A DNA stretch of 17,042 nt from Chloroflexota bacterium (GTDB lineage Bacteria > Chloroflexota > Dehalococcoidia > DSTF01 > RBG-16-68-14). Position 1 is the stretch's first letter; each line of letters opens with the position of its first letter. The stretch covers positions 1 through 17,042 of the forward strand of contig JADFNZ010000019.1 in the NCBI GenBank assembly GCA_022563135.1, read 5' to 3'. Of the stretch, positions 6,279 through 13,188 are shown piece after piece. Made by a program: the position numbers and the translations under genes. The notes beneath the pieces were generated by a model. It had not been told where the DNA came from and searched no databases. It saw only the letters and a program-made list of their open reading frames with translations.

Positions 6279-7235
6279 CTATTCCAGACTACCGCGCCGT
6301 TCCGCACCGCGCTCCCGTACCAGCTCCTCCGCCCGGCGGAGCGCCTGCGTGCGCTTCGGATCGCGGCCGAAGGCGTACCAGAAGAGCAGTGCCACCAGCA
6401 CCGCACCGCCGATCAGGTTGCCGATCGTCGCAGGGACTAGGTTCCACCAGATCGCCTCGCCCCAGCCCACCCCGACGTCGCCGTGGATCAGCCCGATCGA
6501 GAAGTAGCCCATGTTGGCGGGAGAGTGCTGCAGGCCGATGGCGACGAACGCCACGATGGGAAAGAGAATCCCCAGGATCTTGCCGGAGATGGTGCGTGCC
6601 GCGGTGGCCAGGAAGGCCGCCATGCCCACGAGCCAGTTCCCGAGGATGCCCGACAGCAGCACGGCGAACCAACCCTCGACGCCCAGCTCCTTGAACTGCA
6701 TCTTCTCGCCGATGAGTTCGGTCAGCCGCTCGGCCTGCTCCGGACCGATGATCTGAGCGCCGTTGATCAGCAGGCCAACGAACAGCGCGCCGGCGGCGTT
6801 GCCCGCGTAGACGATGGCCCAGAACCGCCAGCAGCGCCGGCAGAGGTCACGCGGACGGCGGAGAAACATCTCCGGCAGCAGCACGTTGACCTCGGTGAAG
6901 AGAGCCACGCCGGAAAGTACCACCAGCGTAAAGCCGGCTGCGAAGCCAAGACCGAGGAGCAGCCGTGCAAAGCCTTCCTGCTCGATACCAACGGTGAGGA
7001 CCACAGAGAGCATCGCGCCGAATGTGATGAACGAACCCGCCGCAAACGCCAACGCGGCCTGCTTCACCGGCTCGGCGGAGAGGAACTCCTCCGCGTGATC
7101 GACGAAGCCGAGGACGACCTCCTGCGGGAGCCGACGGATATCCCCGCGCGGCTGGAGGAGGACGCCGCAGTCCGGACAGAGCGAAGGCTCGCCCAGGAAT
7201 GCGCCCCCACACGCCTCGCAGATGCCGACAGCCAA
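6279..7235 (-). CDS. Formate/nitrite transporter (FNT) family channel with N-terminal zinc ribbon
   Basis: Inner-membrane anion channel of the FNT family (FocA/NirC-like pentamers carrying formate, nitrite or hydrosulfide), 318 aa. The membrane part spans about 60-290 with six probable helices. Family landmarks are ALFTEVN (111-117) in the position of the FNT 'LFTxxx' loop and GLQHSPANM (234-242) containing the central pore His237. It has an unusual N-terminal extension: Cys6-EA-Cys9 and Cys20-PD-Cys23 form a short zinc ribbon before a 35-residue linker. A charged C-terminal tail (RRAEELVRERG) is cytoplasmic. The start is TTG 7235; a stop lies just upstream in frame, no ATG or GTG precedes the zinc ribbon, and GAGG sits 6 nt before the TTG. 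Transported ion unknown. Confidence 0.85.
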   Translation of the reverse strand: MAVGICEACGGAFLGEPSLCPDCGVLLQPRGDIRRLPQEVVLGFVDHAEEFLSAEPVKQAALAFAAGSFITFGAMLSVVLTVGIEQEGFARLLLGLGFAAGFTLVVLSGVALFTEVNVLLPEMFLRRPRDLCRRCWRFWAIVYAGNAAGALFVGLLINGAQIIGPEQAERLTELIGEKMQFKELGVEGWFAVLLSGILGNWLVGMAAFLATAARTISGKILGILFPIVAFVAIGLQHSPANMGYFSIGLIHGDVGVGWGEAIWWNLVPATIGNLIGGAVLVALLFWYAFGRDPKRTQALRRAEELVRERGAERRGSLE

Positions 7236-7306
7236 AGATCGCCTCGTGATCGAGCCCGCATCCGCGTTGCGAAGGGCTCGGCTCTACCTGCACGCTACCG
7301 CTTACG

Positions 7307-7333
7307 TATATAGGCGTTGGCCGTGTCGCGCAA
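7307..7333 (-). promoter_or_regulatory. Weak candidate promoter for the FNT gene
   Basis: On the minus strand TTGCGC (7333-7328) and TATATA (7312-7307) are separated by 15 nt, about 70 nt before the TTG start of the channel gene. TATATA stands out in GC-rich surroundings, but the spacing is short and the -35 match is poor, so this is tentative. Confidence 0.25.
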
Positions 7334-7342
7334 GAGGTGTCC

Positions 7343-7392
7343 AGCTACATAGCAGGGGCGACGCCCTAAGGCGTCGCCCCTGCTATGTAGCT
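7343..7392. repeat. Perfect 23-bp inverted repeat with 4-nt loop
   Basis: The 23 bases at 7343-7365 are the exact reverse complement of 7370-7392, with loop CTAA at 7366-7369. The core is AGGGGCGACGCC and its complement, flanked by AT-richer ends starting AGCTACATAGC. It begins 13 nt after the stop of the archaellin-like gene and lies upstream of the channel gene on the same strand, so it could terminate one transcript and insulate the next. No T tract follows on either strand, and perfection over 23 bp is more than a terminator needs. A dispersed REP-like palindrome is the other explanation. Confidence 0.85.
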
Positions 7393-7405
7393 CGTAGTTA
7401 TCGCT

Positions 7406-7993
7406 CTAGTGGAGCTGCATCACCGCTTCAATCGCTGACGGGATCTGGCGCGTGATGTCCAGCGTCGCGCCGACCGGCGTCTGCACCTCGATCGTGAACC
7501 GCTCGTTCTCGATCAAGGTCGGCGGGCCGTCGACGTCCGCCGACACGTTGATCGTGATCAGCTTCAGCTCGCCCGGCTCCAGCAGCGAGTCCGAGTCGCC
7601 CACGATGTTCGTCACGGTATAGTTCACGTCGTTGTCCACCGTGTCGTCGTCCCTGTAGGCGATCACCGTCCGGTTCGTTGTGCCCGTCGGGTTGATCGGC
7701 ACCGGCTCGCCGCCCGCCGTCGTCGCCAGCGCGAACTGGATGTCGTCGATGACCGTGCCGGTCGCCGTCACCACGACACCTCCGCGCACCTCTGCCGTGC
7801 CCCGTGCCTTCTGCAGGCCTGCGAACACCGACTCCTTCCCTCGTTCCGCGCTGAAGATACCGGTCGTCAGCACGACGAAGGCGAAGACCGTGGCCACGAC
7901 CACGAAGGCGATCAGGATGATGGCGGTCTCAAGACCGGTGATACCATCCTCCTGACGTGCGGTACGGCGTACCATCCGTAGAATCCGCTTCAT
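7406..7993 (-). CDS. Archaellin / type IV pilin-like filament protein
   Basis: A 195-aa secreted subunit with a class III (prepilin-type) signal: basic residues (MKRILRMVRRTARQEDG), a cleavage site after Gly17, then mature ITGLETAIILIAFVVVATVF with Glu at mature position 5, as in pilins and archaellins. The ITGLETAIILIAFVVVA stretch and the following GIFSAERGKESVFAGLQKAR closely resemble archaeal flagellins (archaellins); the rest is a beta-rich, Thr/Val/Asp-rich surface domain. AGGAGG lies 7 nt before ATG 7993. Archaellum-type genes are reported in some Chloroflexota, which fits. No assembly ATPase, membrane platform or prepilin peptidase is in the window, so archaellum versus adhesive pilus cannot be decided. 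A perfect inverted repeat follows the stop. Confidence 0.82.
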   Translation of the reverse strand: MKRILRMVRRTARQEDGITGLETAIILIAFVVVATVFAFVVLTTGIFSAERGKESVFAGLQKARGTAEVRGGVVVTATGTVIDDIQFALATTAGGEPVPINPTGTTNRTVIAYRDDDTVDNDVNYTVTNIVGDSDSLLEPGELKLITINVSADVDGPPTLIENERFTIEVQTPVGATLDITRQIPSAIEAVMQLH

Positions 7994-8082
7994 CCGTCAC
8001 CCTCCTACTGTGTAGCCGCTCAGCCGGCGTGGCTCGTGAGCTTCCTGCTCCTCACCGCTGCCTCCAATTGGCCGCTTAGGTC

Positions 8083-8106
8083 AGCCGGGACATATACCGT
8101 CCGGCT
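8083..8106. promoter_or_regulatory. Bulged hairpin upstream of the archaellin-like gene
   Basis: AGCCGGGAC (8083-8091) pairs with GTCCGGCT (8099-8106), giving 8 bp with one bulged G and an ATATACC loop, about 90 nt upstream of the archaellin-like start. The loop holds the most AT-rich bases in the area, so it could be an operator around a promoter or a 5'-UTR hairpin. Confidence 0.35.
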
Positions 8107-8159
8107 TGCCCACAGCTCTGGTCAGGCCTCCTGCCCAATCTGTAGGCTCTGGAACAGCA

Positions 8160-8221
8160 TCGCCATATGGGGGAGGGGCGGAGATTCGGGTTATGGCGAA
8201 ACTTGCCCAGTAGCCGCCCCT
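8160..8221. promoter_or_regulatory. Two interleaved 8-bp inverted repeats, possible pseudoknot
   Basis: TCGCCATA (8160-8167) is complementary to TATGGCGA (8192-8199), and AGGGGCGG (8174-8181) is complementary to CCGCCCCT (8214-8221). The arms alternate (1-2-1'-2'), which is H-type pseudoknot geometry in RNA or two mutually exclusive hairpins. It sits in the divergent intergenic region about 155-230 nt before the flippase start. I do not recognise a known riboswitch class. Confidence 0.4.
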
Positions 8222-8252
8222 AGGTGATCACCCGTCCCGCTTGCCCGCGAAG

Positions 8253-8268
8253 GGCCGCGACAGCGGCC
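8253..8268 (+). promoter_or_regulatory. GC hairpin in flippase leader
   Basis: GGCCGC (8253-8258) and GCGGCC (8263-8268) form a 6-bp stem with a GACA loop. It is short, and the composition makes chance likely; it is listed because it lies between two longer structures. Confidence 0.25.
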
Positions 8269-8316
8269 GCCAGAGGAACCCTGATCGACCCGCCGCAACG
8301 ATCGCCCAGCTTCAGC

Positions 8317-8349
8317 ACCGCTCTATCGGGGGAACCCCAATAGAGCGGT
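8317..8349 (+). promoter_or_regulatory. Long hairpin in the glycan-operon leader
   Basis: ACCGCTCTAT (8317-8326) pairs perfectly with ATAGAGCGGT (8340-8349). Inside, GGGG (8328-8331) pairs with CCCC (8335-8338) across one C/A mismatch and a GAA loop, giving 14 bp in total. It ends about 105 nt before the preferred flippase start. It could be an attenuator, an mRNA-stabilising structure or an operator; no T tract follows, so simple intrinsic termination is unlikely. Confidence 0.5.
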
Positions 8350-8454
8350 CTATGCCTCCAGCAGCACAATGGAGATGTGACGTTACGCCCAGAAGAGACG
8401 CAACGGCGGCGAGGGAGCGCGCCTCCTGAGCTACCGCACTCTGCCAGCGACAAG

Positions 8455-9804
8455 ATGAGCAAACAGCAACGTCCTGACACCTCCGAGGGATGGCTGCCGA
8501 GTTGGGTCCGCTCCTGGGCGCAAGACAGCGGCCTTCTGCTGATCTCGCAGCTGTTCACGGTGATCATGACCTCCACCCTCGCAGTGCTCATCGCTCGGAG
8601 CCTTGGGCCGGCGGAGTGGGGTGTGTTCTCCGCCCTCCTTGGGCTAAGCCTCGCCTTCTCCGCCTTCGTTGGCCTCGGCGTCGCCACGTGGCTGCTGCGG
8701 GAGCTCTCATCGCTCTGGGCACGAGAGGGATCTCCCGGCGAGGATACCCGCCGTGAAGTCGGCCGGCTGCTCGGCGGGACGCTGACGATCAACGCGCTTT
8801 TGGGCGGTGCGCTAGTGCTTGCCGCGTTCGGAGCGACGAGGATCGCCGGCTGGGGCCCAGACCGCTCACTGGCGTTGGTGGGCCTGACAGCCTACGCGGC
8901 GCTGCTGGCGACGACGAACGGCCTAGAGACGGTCTTTCGCGCCCGCCGCGAGCTGCGCCTGGTGGTACTGGCAACGTTCCTGGAGAAAAGTGTCCTCCTT
9001 GGCCTGATCGCGCTGTTTCTACTCGGGGGCGTGAGCCACGCGGGCATCGCCGTCGGCTACGTCGTCGCCGGGACGGGCCGACTGGCGTTCAGCGGCATCA
9101 GCGTGATGCTCGCGGGCATCCGCCCGTCCGCGCCCTCGCTTCGAACGGCCTGGCAGTTGGCGAAGCGCTCCCTGCCGTTCGCGCTGAACACCACGTCGCT
9201 CTACACCATCCCGCGACTGGATGTCTTCCTCATCGCCGCTCTCTCGGCCTTCTCCGCCGGCTACTTCGCCATCGGCGACCGCATCGTCGGACCGGCGCTG
9301 CTGGTCGCCGCCTCGGCGAGCAGCGCCCTGTACCCCTTTCTCGCACGAAAGCAGGCGGGGGCGGGCAGCTGGAAGGCGGCGGCGCTGCTAGGACTGGTGG
9401 GGGCGCTGCTAGCAGCCGGTGGCATCGCAATGGCGCCACTCCTGGTGCCTGCCATCTTTGGTGAGGCGTTCGCGGAGGCCGTGCCCACCGTGCAGGTAAT
9501 GCTGCTGATCCTTCCCTTTAACTTCTTCGCAAGCGGTATCATCGCGTGGCTCTACAGCAGCGGTCTGGAGCGCAGAGTGCTCCTGGTGACGGCGGTCGGA
9601 GGGATCGCGGGAACCGGCGCGATCGTGGCCGGCCATGCCCTGGCGGGCGCGGCCGGTGCGGGCGGCGGCTATCTGTTCCGCCAGGCGTTCTTCGCCGTCG
9701 CACTCGCGGCGCTGGCCTTCTCCCATGAGCGGGAGACACGCGTTCGCCTGAGGATGTCGCAGGCTGATCAGAGCGTGGCGCTACCGGAGCAAAAGGCCGC
9801 ATGA
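8455..9804 (+). CDS. Polysaccharide flippase, Wzx/MATE-like membrane protein
   Basis: Integral membrane protein (449 aa from this start) that should flip lipid-linked glycan repeat units to the outer face of the cytoplasmic membrane. It has about 12-14 hydrophobic segments; the first (LLLISQLFTVIMTSTLAVLI) leads into ARSLGPAEWGVFSALLGLSL, the typical Wzx/polysaccharide-biosynthesis opening 'ARxLGPxxyGxfs'. Later segments include SLPFALNTTSLYTIPRLDVF, also family-typical. I prefer ATG 8455 because the 26 residues added by an in-frame GTG at 8377 are polar and outside the domain; neither start has a convincing ribosome site. Its TGA overlaps the next ATG by 4 nt. First gene of a five-gene coupled operon with a GT2, a polymerase, a GT4 and a kinase/methyltransferase. 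Confidence 0.85.
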   Translation: MSKQQRPDTSEGWLPSWVRSWAQDSGLLLISQLFTVIMTSTLAVLIARSLGPAEWGVFSALLGLSLAFSAFVGLGVATWLLRELSSLWAREGSPGEDTRREVGRLLGGTLTINALLGGALVLAAFGATRIAGWGPDRSLALVGLTAYAALLATTNGLETVFRARRELRLVVLATFLEKSVLLGLIALFLLGGVSHAGIAVGYVVAGTGRLAFSGISVMLAGIRPSAPSLRTAWQLAKRSLPFALNTTSLYTIPRLDVFLIAALSAFSAGYFAIGDRIVGPALLVAASASSALYPFLARKQAGAGSWKAAALLGLVGALLAAGGIAMAPLLVPAIFGEAFAEAVPTVQVMLLILPFNFFASGIIAWLYSSGLERRVLLVTAVGGIAGTGAIVAGHALAGAAGAGGGYLFRQAFFAVALAALAFSHERETRVRLRMSQADQSVALPEQKAA

Positions 9805-10688
9805 CCCGCCCGCTCGTCTCCGTACTGACGCCTTCCTTCAACCAGGCGCGCTGGCTGGGCGACAACCTCCGCTCGGTCGCCAATCAGAGCTACCCGTACA
9901 TCGAGCAGATCGTGATGGACGGCGGCTCGGCAGACGAATCGGCCGCCGTGCTCGAGAACGCCCCGAACCACGTGCGTTGGCGCAGTGAGGGCGACCGGGG
10001 CCAGTCGCACGCGCTGAACAAGGCGCTGGCCGAGAGCCGGGGCGAGATCATCGGCTGGCTGAACTCCGACGACGCCTACTTCAGCCGCGGGGCGGTCGCC
10101 GCTGCCGTGGAGCTCTTCGAACAGCGACCGGATATCGACATCGTGTACGGCCACGCCGCGCTGGTGAACGGCGACGGCCTGATCCTCCAGATGATCTGGA
10201 CGCCACCGTTCAGCTATCGACTGCTCGGCCTCCACAACTTCATCATCCAGCCGGCCGCGTTCATCCGCCGTTCCGCGCTGGGCGACAGGATCGCCGACGA
10301 GGCGTACGACTTCGCGATGGACCGCGAGCTCTGGCTCCGGCTGGGGCGTGAGCACGCGTTCGCCAGCCTCGATCAGGTGCTGGCGATCGACAGGCAGCAT
10401 CCGGATCGCAAGACGAGCGCGCGGCCCGATCTGGCCCGCGCCGACAGGGCGCGGATCGAGGCGGCCTACCCCGTGCCGCGCGGTGCGTGGGCGACAGCCA
10501 CGCGGAAGGCGCTGAAGATCGCCTTTCGCTTGCTCGGGATACGGCTACTCCGGCAGGCGTCCGGCCCGCTCGCTTTCGCCGGCCAATCCGACGGCTTCCG
10601 CCGTCTCGCCGTGCGACAGCTCGCCGTTCCTCGCGCCGCCATGGCAGCGGCCGGCGGCGAGCCCAGCGCTGAGCGGCTGCCGTCATGA
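9801..10688 (+). CDS. Glycosyltransferase family 2
   Basis: GT-A-fold, cytoplasmic enzyme (295 aa) that transfers one sugar from a nucleotide sugar onto the growing lipid-linked repeat. It starts with the family signature (PLVSVLTPSFNQARWLGDNL), then the nucleotide-binding VMDGGSADES (Asp40), the metal-binding NSDD (88-91), and the acceptor-side MDRELWLRL (173-181) with a late RQH (198-200). The catalytic domain ends near residue 210. A basic, partly amphipathic C-terminal stretch (RKALKIAFRLLGIRLLRQ) may hold the enzyme at the membrane. Start and stop overlap the flippase and polymerase genes by 4 nt each (ATGA), so translation is coupled. Donor sugar cannot be read from sequence. Confidence 0.9.
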   Translation: MTRPLVSVLTPSFNQARWLGDNLRSVANQSYPYIEQIVMDGGSADESAAVLENAPNHVRWRSEGDRGQSHALNKALAESRGEIIGWLNSDDAYFSRGAVAAAVELFEQRPDIDIVYGHAALVNGDGLILQMIWTPPFSYRLLGLHNFIIQPAAFIRRSALGDRIADEAYDFAMDRELWLRLGREHAFASLDQVLAIDRQHPDRKTSARPDLARADRARIEAAYPVPRGAWATATRKALKIAFRLLGIRLLRQASGPLAFAGQSDGFRRLAVRQLAVPRAAMAAAGGEPSAERLPS

Positions 10689-12067
10689 GCGCGGCCGTAA
10701 CGCTCGTAGCGCAGCGCCGCCACCTCGCCACCCCGGCGATGGCGATCGGCGGCACGCTCCTCGCGGCGACGCTCGGCTGGGCGTTCGCCCTGCAGCCGGT
10801 GATTCTGCTGGCGCCCGTGCTGGGACTCGGTCTCGTCCTGCTACTCGTGAGCGCGCCGGCGCGCGCGGCCTTCATCGTGTTCGGCGGCCTGGCCGTGCTG
10901 CAGATCTCTGATGACCTCACACCGATCAAGATCGGCTACATGGTGGGCGCGGGTGTCGCTATCGTCGCGGCGCTGGTTCACCTCCGCGGGCAGACAGATG
11001 CACCACCGTTCCGCTCCTTGCAGGCCGTCGTCGCCTTCGCGACGCTCCTCGGAGCCGTTGTAGTGGTATCCGCCGCCGTCTCGGCAACGAACGGCACGCC
11101 GGCGACGGACTGGCTGCGCGACGCGGCGCCCTATCTCCTCTTCGCGACCACGCCGATCTTCGCGCTTGACCTAGAGTCGTCGACGCCGCGAAAGCTGATC
11201 GTGGCGATGCTCGTGGCGGCCGGCCTCCTCGCCATGCTCTCCTTCACCGTCGAGTGGTTCGACCGGCGTGACCTGGCGACACTGCCGCTCGACCGGATCG
11301 CGCTGCCGAGCCCCTTCCTACGATCGGCCCTCTACCTCTTCGCGCTCAGTTCGGCGGTGCTTGGTGTACGCAGGCACGCAGCATGGATACTCACGGCCGC
11401 GTTCCTTCTCTCGCTCACCTGGCTTTCGGGCGGCCGGGCCGAAAGTGTGCTCCTGCTCATCGTGATGCCGCTCTTCGTCGTTTTCGCGGTGCGGCGAGGG
11501 GGTGGCATCATCCTACCCGCGGGGCGGGCGGCCCTGGTTATTGGCGCGGCCGCGATCTTGAGCGTGCTGCTTGTGCTGGGGCTGAGCCGGGTCTCAGACT
11601 TCGACACGGACCGGCTGACCGGCCGGCTCGGCATCATCGGCAGCGGCTCGGCGAACCCCGGTACTGACCAGAGCTTCCAGGAACGCGCGGTCCAGACCCG
11701 CCTGGCGTGGCGCGCCTTCCGTTCGGAGCCGCTGCTCGGCACTGGGCCAGGCCACGTGTACGAGTGGACCACGGCCACGGGCAGGCCCAAGGCGTCCTTC
11801 AACATCGACACCGGCCTCGCCTTCCCGGCGAAGTTCGGCATCGTGGGAGTCGTCGCGCTGGCAGCGCTTACCGCAGCGTTCGCATCGCTTCTGCGCCGGG
11901 GTGGTCGCGCCGGCGGGATCAGCGTGCCCCAAGCCGCACTTCTGGGTCTGGGCGCGCTAACCGTGCTCAGCCTGCCGCTGGGCATGCCGCTGGAGGACAA
12001 GGGCTTCAGCTTCGGCCTGATCCTGCTGCTGGCGCTGAGCCTGCCGAAGGAGTCTGCTCAACCGTGA
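10685..12067 (+). CDS. O-antigen ligase / Wzy-type polymerase-like membrane protein
   Basis: Polytopic membrane protein (460 aa, about 10-12 hydrophobic segments). It fits the O-antigen ligase/Wzy superfamily: a long external loop after residue 300 contains the family-typical RAFRSEPLLGTGPGHVYEWT and later DTGLAFPAKFGIVGVVAL, and a mid-protein WLSGGRAESVLLLIVMPL is also characteristic. In a Wzx-containing locus the likely role is polymerisation of repeat units at the outer membrane leaflet of the cytoplasmic membrane; ligation to a lipid or protein is the alternative. ATG 10685 overlaps the GT2 stop and its TGA overlaps the GTG of the next gene, both by 4 nt. Sequence in this family is poorly conserved, so the polymerase/ligase distinction rests on context. 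Confidence 0.85.
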   Translation: MSAAVTLVAQRRHLATPAMAIGGTLLAATLGWAFALQPVILLAPVLGLGLVLLLVSAPARAAFIVFGGLAVLQISDDLTPIKIGYMVGAGVAIVAALVHLRGQTDAPPFRSLQAVVAFATLLGAVVVVSAAVSATNGTPATDWLRDAAPYLLFATTPIFALDLESSTPRKLIVAMLVAAGLLAMLSFTVEWFDRRDLATLPLDRIALPSPFLRSALYLFALSSAVLGVRRHAAWILTAAFLLSLTWLSGGRAESVLLLIVMPLFVVFAVRRGGGIILPAGRAALVIGAAAILSVLLVLGLSRVSDFDTDRLTGRLGIIGSGSANPGTDQSFQERAVQTRLAWRAFRSEPLLGTGPGHVYEWTTATGRPKASFNIDTGLAFPAKFGIVGVVALAALTAAFASLLRRGGRAGGISVPQAALLGLGALTVLSLPLGMPLEDKGFSFGLILLLALSLPKESAQP

Positions 12068-13188
12068 AGATCGTGTGCGTCTCCAACGGCCCCCTCCCCT
12101 ATCACACGCCGATACTGAACGAGCTCGCCAAGCTCGCCGACCTCCACGTGATCTACATGTCGAGTGGCCACCCGATGGGCAGCTTCCAGGACGTCTGGGG
12201 CGTCGAGCCGGAGTTCAGCCATTCGACATATTGGTCGCTTTCGCTCGGGAGCCACGCGAGCGACTTCCGCGCCCAGTTCTCCCTCGGCGTTAGCCTCCGG
12301 TTGCGAAAGCTGAACCCAGATGTAATCTTCTTCAGTAGCTGGGGCCCGCTCGTGCTAGAGCCGCTCCTCTGGAAGTGTCTTGCCCAGCGCAAGGCGGTCA
12401 TGTGGGCCGAGAGCACCAGCTTCAGCGGCCTGTTCAGGAGCAGGGTGGCCAACCTCATTCGCCGCCGTATCCTCTCACATGCCGACGCCTTCGTCACCAA
12501 CGGTACCCAAGCGACCGCCTACTTGAAGACGCTTGGCGTGGGCGACGAGAGGATCGTTTCCTCATGTCTCCCCTCGCGCGGGTCAACCGGACTAGCCGAG
12601 CGCCCGGAGCCGCGTGTACGAACGCAGGCCGCGTCCGACGCGCCCCGCTATCTCTTCGTCGGCCGGCTGATCCGCAGGAAACGGCCGCTTGAACTGCTGA
12701 CGTCGTTCGCCTCGGTGATCGAGCAGCGGCCAAGCGCAAGGCTGACGATCGTGGGCGACGGGCCGCTGCGGCCGGAAGTCGCCCGTGCCGCGGAGCCATT
12801 CGGGACGAGCGTCTCGCTGCCCGGTCGAGTCGAAGGGGAAGCGCTGCACGAGGCCTATGCCGCGGCCGACGTCTTGGTACTGCCGGCGGTGCGCGAGGTG
12901 TGGGGCCTCGTCGTGAACGAGGCGCTGGCGCACGGACTCTACGTGGTCGCGACCGACCAGGTCGGTAGCGCCTACGATCTCCTCGACGAAACGAGCGGCG
13001 TGATCGTGCCCGCCGACGACCAACCTACGCTGACGGACGCGATGCTCGCCGCCGGACGCAACGGAGTCCGCGACCCTGCCGCGCGGGATGCCCGCATCCG
13101 GCGCATGGCGGGGCGCACGCCCGCAGCCTTCGCGCGGGACATCCATCGCGCCGCTAACTTGGCACTAGGAGCGGCTGATGAACGCTGA
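12064..13188 (+). CDS. Glycosyltransferase family 4 (GT-B)
   Basis: Cytoplasmic retaining glycosyltransferase with GT-B fold (374 aa, normal length). The N-terminal Rossmann domain starts at VKIVCVSNGPLPYHTPILNE; the C-terminal donor domain (about 190-350) shows YLFVGRLIRRKRPLELLTSF, TIVGDGPLRP and the GT4 E-x7-E pair Glu278/Glu286 in REVWGLVVNEALAHG. I chose GTG 12064, 4 nt overlapping the polymerase stop; the open frame reaches 119 codons further upstream, but that part is antisense-free shadow sequence of the polymerase and lacks GT4 features. Its 3' end overlaps the kinase/methyltransferase start by 11 nt. Probably adds a second sugar to the repeat unit. Confidence 0.9.
   Translation: MKIVCVSNGPLPYHTPILNELAKLADLHVIYMSSGHPMGSFQDVWGVEPEFSHSTYWSLSLGSHASDFRAQFSLGVSLRLRKLNPDVIFFSSWGPLVLEPLLWKCLAQRKAVMWAESTSFSGLFRSRVANLIRRRILSHADAFVTNGTQATAYLKTLGVGDERIVSSCLPSRGSTGLAERPEPRVRTQAASDAPRYLFVGRLIRRKRPLELLTSFASVIEQRPSARLTIVGDGPLRPEVARAAEPFGTSVSLPGRVEGEALHEAYAAADVLVLPAVREVWGLVVNEALAHGLYVVATDQVGSAYDLLDETSGVIVPADDQPTLTDAMLAAGRNGVRDPAARDARIRRMAGRTPAAFARDIHRAANLALGAADER

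Larger units (their letters stand above)
7994..8454. other. Gene-poor divergent intergenic region rich in inverted repeats
   Basis: About 460 nt between the minus-strand archaellin-like gene and the plus-strand flippase. I see no convincing gene on either strand. It must contain the promoters of both transcripts, but no clear -35/-10 pair is evident. It holds at least four inverted-repeat structures, listed separately (8083-8106, 8160-8221, 8253-8268, 8317-8349). The last three lie in what would be the glycan-operon leader, so an RNA-based or protein-operator control is plausible. No JUMPstart/ops sequence (GGCGGTAG) is present. Confidence 0.6.

Noticed and set aside
6002..6406. Minus-strand frame with a CPLCGWED and His-rich segment upstream of PhyH 2
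   Set aside because: The zinc-like motif is encoded across the PhyH 2 start and leader in another frame; no start signal and no conservation argument.
6483..7313. Plus-strand open frame of 276 codons opposite the FNT channel
   Set aside because: High-GC antisense frame rich in His, Gln, Glu and Arg; the channel with its membrane helices and family motifs on the other strand explains the sequence.
8220..8792. Minus-strand open frame of 190 codons across the flippase 5' region
   Set aside because: Low-complexity Ser/Arg/Pro composition, antisense to the flippase and no family resemblance; it would also run through the leader hairpins.
9768..10400. Minus-strand open frame of 210 codons opposite the GT2 gene
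   Set aside because: Antisense of the glycosyltransferase catalytic domain; no independent signals.
11707..12063. N-terminal extension of the GT4 gene to 11707
   Set aside because: These codons overlap the conserved end of the polymerase gene and carry no GT4 features; GTG 12064 gives the normal N-terminus and a 4-nt coupling overlap.
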